From: Eutreptiella sp. 'Long Island Sound 2002'
Taxonomy: Eukaryota; Euglenozoa; Euglenophyceae; Eutreptiales; Eutreptiaceae
Assembly: GCA_964036045.1 (NCBI GenBank)
Contig: OZ038384.1
Coordinates: 46,562,851 to 46,626,850 of the forward strand
Length of the DNA stretch: 64,000 nt
Direction of reading: 5' to 3'
Positions 61,764-64,000 of this stretch are shown here, piece after piece. The notes under the pieces are model-generated. The model was not told the DNA's origin. It ran no database searches and saw nothing but the letters and a program-made list of their open reading frames with translations. The stretch's first letter is position 1, and each line of letters opens with the position of its first letter. Position numbers and translations under genes: made by a program.

Positions 61764-63230
61764 AGGGTACTTTCAGCTTTAAACGAGTTTACACTCGATC
61801 TGCGTTGCCTTCATCAAGTTCGTATATTCGTCTTCTCGGTGCTTGCTCGCGCATTTGAGGGAGGGCTTGTAGTAGGGTTGTATTCAGGCAGTGTATCAGA
61901 GGCGTGGTCTACTGAGGGATCAATTGGAGACCGCCGGTGTTCAAGGGGTCGAACATTGTGGCGCGAGATCGGTCTCCATAGGGCCGAAGGTGGAGGGATG
62001 GGCCAAACTTGGTGTACCGCTGGTGCCGTTCAACCTGCTGAGCTGCAAAACGGTGTTTTTTTGCTTTTGCCAAAACCCCGTGCTTGTTTCCGGGTCCTGA
62101 TTCGTGAAGTGGGGTCAACCAACAGAGCTATCTGCATCAGGGTCACCGCAGTTTATTTCCTGAGCGTGAGAACGAGTTCGGTTTAGGACTGGTTGACCTT
62201 CTGGTGGCGGTTGCAGTCCTTGATTGCATCTGCGGCGGCCGTGTTTGCTTGCACGTTGAGAACTGGCTACTGTGCATGCTGTTGGTTCATGGCAGAGTTG
62301 ACTTCGGCCATTGGCTGTCAGCGGAGAGGGACGGCGCACTGGTGAAAGAGTACAGGGAAGCGTAGCTGCTTGTGTGTGCGTTGTGGGCGACGGCGTGACA
62401 GGCGAACGAGGGAGAAGTTCAATATGTGCAAGACTTTGCTGCAGCTCAACTTCTTGACAGCAGCGGTAGGTTAGCAGTTCGTGCAGCAGCAAGCAGTTGG
62501 ACAGTAGCTTTAAGGCGGACTGCACCGACTTGGGGTATGCTTCCATAGTTCTGCGGCTGCACTTGTTGATCATCTGCGCCTGCACCTGGCGTTTCGTATT
62601 CTGGCTGCAGTTGTTTTGATGGGTCTTGCCGCTACATTGGAAAATTCTGTGGGTTAATCGAAAAAAAGTAGACACTCAGAAAGTGAACCTCTAAGAGGTC
62701 TCACTCATCTGGGCGGCCGCTGCTCTGTTGAAGTCTGGGCAAACAACAGCAGAAAAGAAATTTTCTGGACCTGGACATGTGCTGGTTTTCTGAAACATAA
62801 TAGTGGTGGAGACCCACAGACCTGGGTCCAGTGCAGGGAACACCTGTCATCAGCGCCTATTCACACGCCGTGTTCGACTTTGCCACCGTGTCTTGGTCGA
62901 AGCTGCGGAAGCCTCGCCAGGGTACAGCGGTACCCACCGCAAGGCCATGGGCTCGTTGAGATACCATAACACAGGGACACAGCCATCGAGGCCAAGTCTC
63001 CCACAAACAAACAGCCAACAGGACTGTACATCGGTCAGGATCGACAGGGCATATTAAGTCAGTCGACGCCATTACCTGCCATCCTGATTGGTCGAATCAG
63101 CAGTCGACGCCCAACGGCAACGTGGACGATTCCTTCTCACGACGTGGACAAACTTCGTGCACCTCCTTCAGCATTCCGGCGCTGGCCATGAACTTGAAGG
63201 TATCGGTTTGCACTGGTTTCTAAAACAGGA
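61764..63230. other. Unique sequence right of the second palindrome; one weak open frame
   Basis: A minus-strand frame at 62115-62675 (186 codons) includes a helical-looking segment (LKLLSNCLLLHELLTYRCCQ) but has no recognised family and no clear start context. Nothing else could be supported. Confidence 0.2.
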
Positions 63231-64000
63231 GCAAGAAAACAAACACAGGCAGCAAACCAAACAAGGCAGCAGGACAGGACACCACAGCACCACACGGAAG
63301 CACAGCACCACCGGGCACAGCACAGGGGAGCAGGGCACCAAGGGAGAGCAGGCCGGCATAGCAACCCGCACCAGACAACAGGTCAGCCACCCATGCGCCA
63401 CGCAGGGACACGCAACCCGAAGCCCGCAGGACAACACGGCAGGCCGCACAACGACACGGCACGGCGCACAGCAGCACAGCACAACACGCACCCAACAGCG
63501 CAGCGCAGCACCCCACCACAGAACACCGAAGGAAACAGCACAAAACAAAACCACTCACCACAGCACCGGGCACCAGAAACAGCACAAATCAAACAAACAG
63601 CACAACGCAAGCGTACCAGCACAGTGCAGCCCTGCACCGCACAGAGCGGAGAGGACAGCGAACTTACAGCACGACACCGCAGGTCACACACAGCACAAAG
63701 CACAGCGGTGAACAACAGCACGCACCAAGACACCAAGGCAAAACACACATAGCACGGGGCAACAGCGCAGAGAAACACGACAAAACACAGCGCCGCAAGG
63801 CACAGGTCCGCAGGGCGACGGACCACGCCCAAGGCCACAACACAGCAAGCAGCGGCACCAAACAGAGCGAGACAAAACAACATAGCGCACAACAGCACAA
63901 GGGCAGGGAGAACAGCGCGCAGCGACGCGGCGCAGCACAGCACCCAGGGACACAGCACAGCACACGGCAACACAGACCGAAACGAGATAGCAGGCCACAT
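63231..64000. repeat. T-depleted CAGCACA-rich low-complexity tract
   Basis: For about 770 bases the given strand is almost entirely A, C and G, built from CAGCACA, GGGCACA and CAACAC-like words; only about two dozen T are seen. Open frames in all phases here (for example 63088-63711 plus and 63383-64000 minus) follow from the absence of T-containing stop codons on one strand and are not evidence of genes. The tract runs to the window edge. Confidence 0.85.

Noticed and set aside
63088-64000. His/Gln/Thr-rich and Cys/Ala/Val-rich proteins at the right end
   Set aside because: Absence of T on one strand removes most stop codons, so long frames are expected without coding.

Overview
The window is eukaryotic nuclear DNA, most likely from a green alga or another alga with a repeat-rich genome. 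This rests on split coding sequence with GT-AG-compatible junctions, very long introns, a chromodomain Ty3/gypsy retrotransposon with long terminal repeats, LINE-type elements, tRNA-like dispersed repeats, a Pro-rich stretch of algal style and abundant (CA)n and homopolymer C tracts. I see no bacterial operon structure or ribosome binding sites. The species cannot be named from the sequence alone. Most of the window is mobile or repetitive; only one host gene is convincing. Layout, 0-14 kb: a LINE-type endonuclease ORF runs off the left edge on the minus strand (1-1662). A 6.3-kb imperfect giant palindrome (2788-9106) made of nested simple-sequence arrays sits inside an older tandem repeat whose uninterrupted copy lies next door, so the palindrome looks like an inserted foldback element. 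A broken gypsy gag lies on the minus strand at 11.7-13.3 kb. Layout, 14-24 kb: a spliced glycosyltransferase-like gene (GT15-like, exons at 14531-14995, 21656-21739 and 23856-24147, all phase 0). Its introns hold oppositely oriented copies of a tRNA-like dispersed element and several short repeat families. Layout, 24-32 kb: arrays of a ~103-bp dimeric minisatellite in both orientations, sharing a higher-order order of unit variants between arrays, plus a second small array and fragments of Ser-rich and Cys-rich open frames. Layout, 32-64 kb: a 20-bp dyad (consensus TTTCACTGTTGACAGTGAAA) recurs about fifteen times. Most copies are inside a second giant palindrome (35109-61763, about 6.5 kb once insertions are removed) that has a perfect 44-bp hairpin at its centre. 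Its right arm is split by a 20.2-kb chromovirus (39873-60029, two 2438-bp LTRs), and the chromovirus is itself split between gag and protease by a 6.8-kb LINE (45621-52440) with a 16-bp target-site duplication. This gives a three-level nest with a readable order: palindrome first, chromovirus second, LINE third. The chromovirus encodes gag, protease, reverse transcriptase, RNase H, integrase and a chromodomain, but carries in-frame TAG codons and frameshifts. The LINE encodes endonuclease, reverse transcriptase, RNase H and a terminal zinc knuckle, with one frameshift at a C run. The last 770 bases are almost free of T on the given strand.
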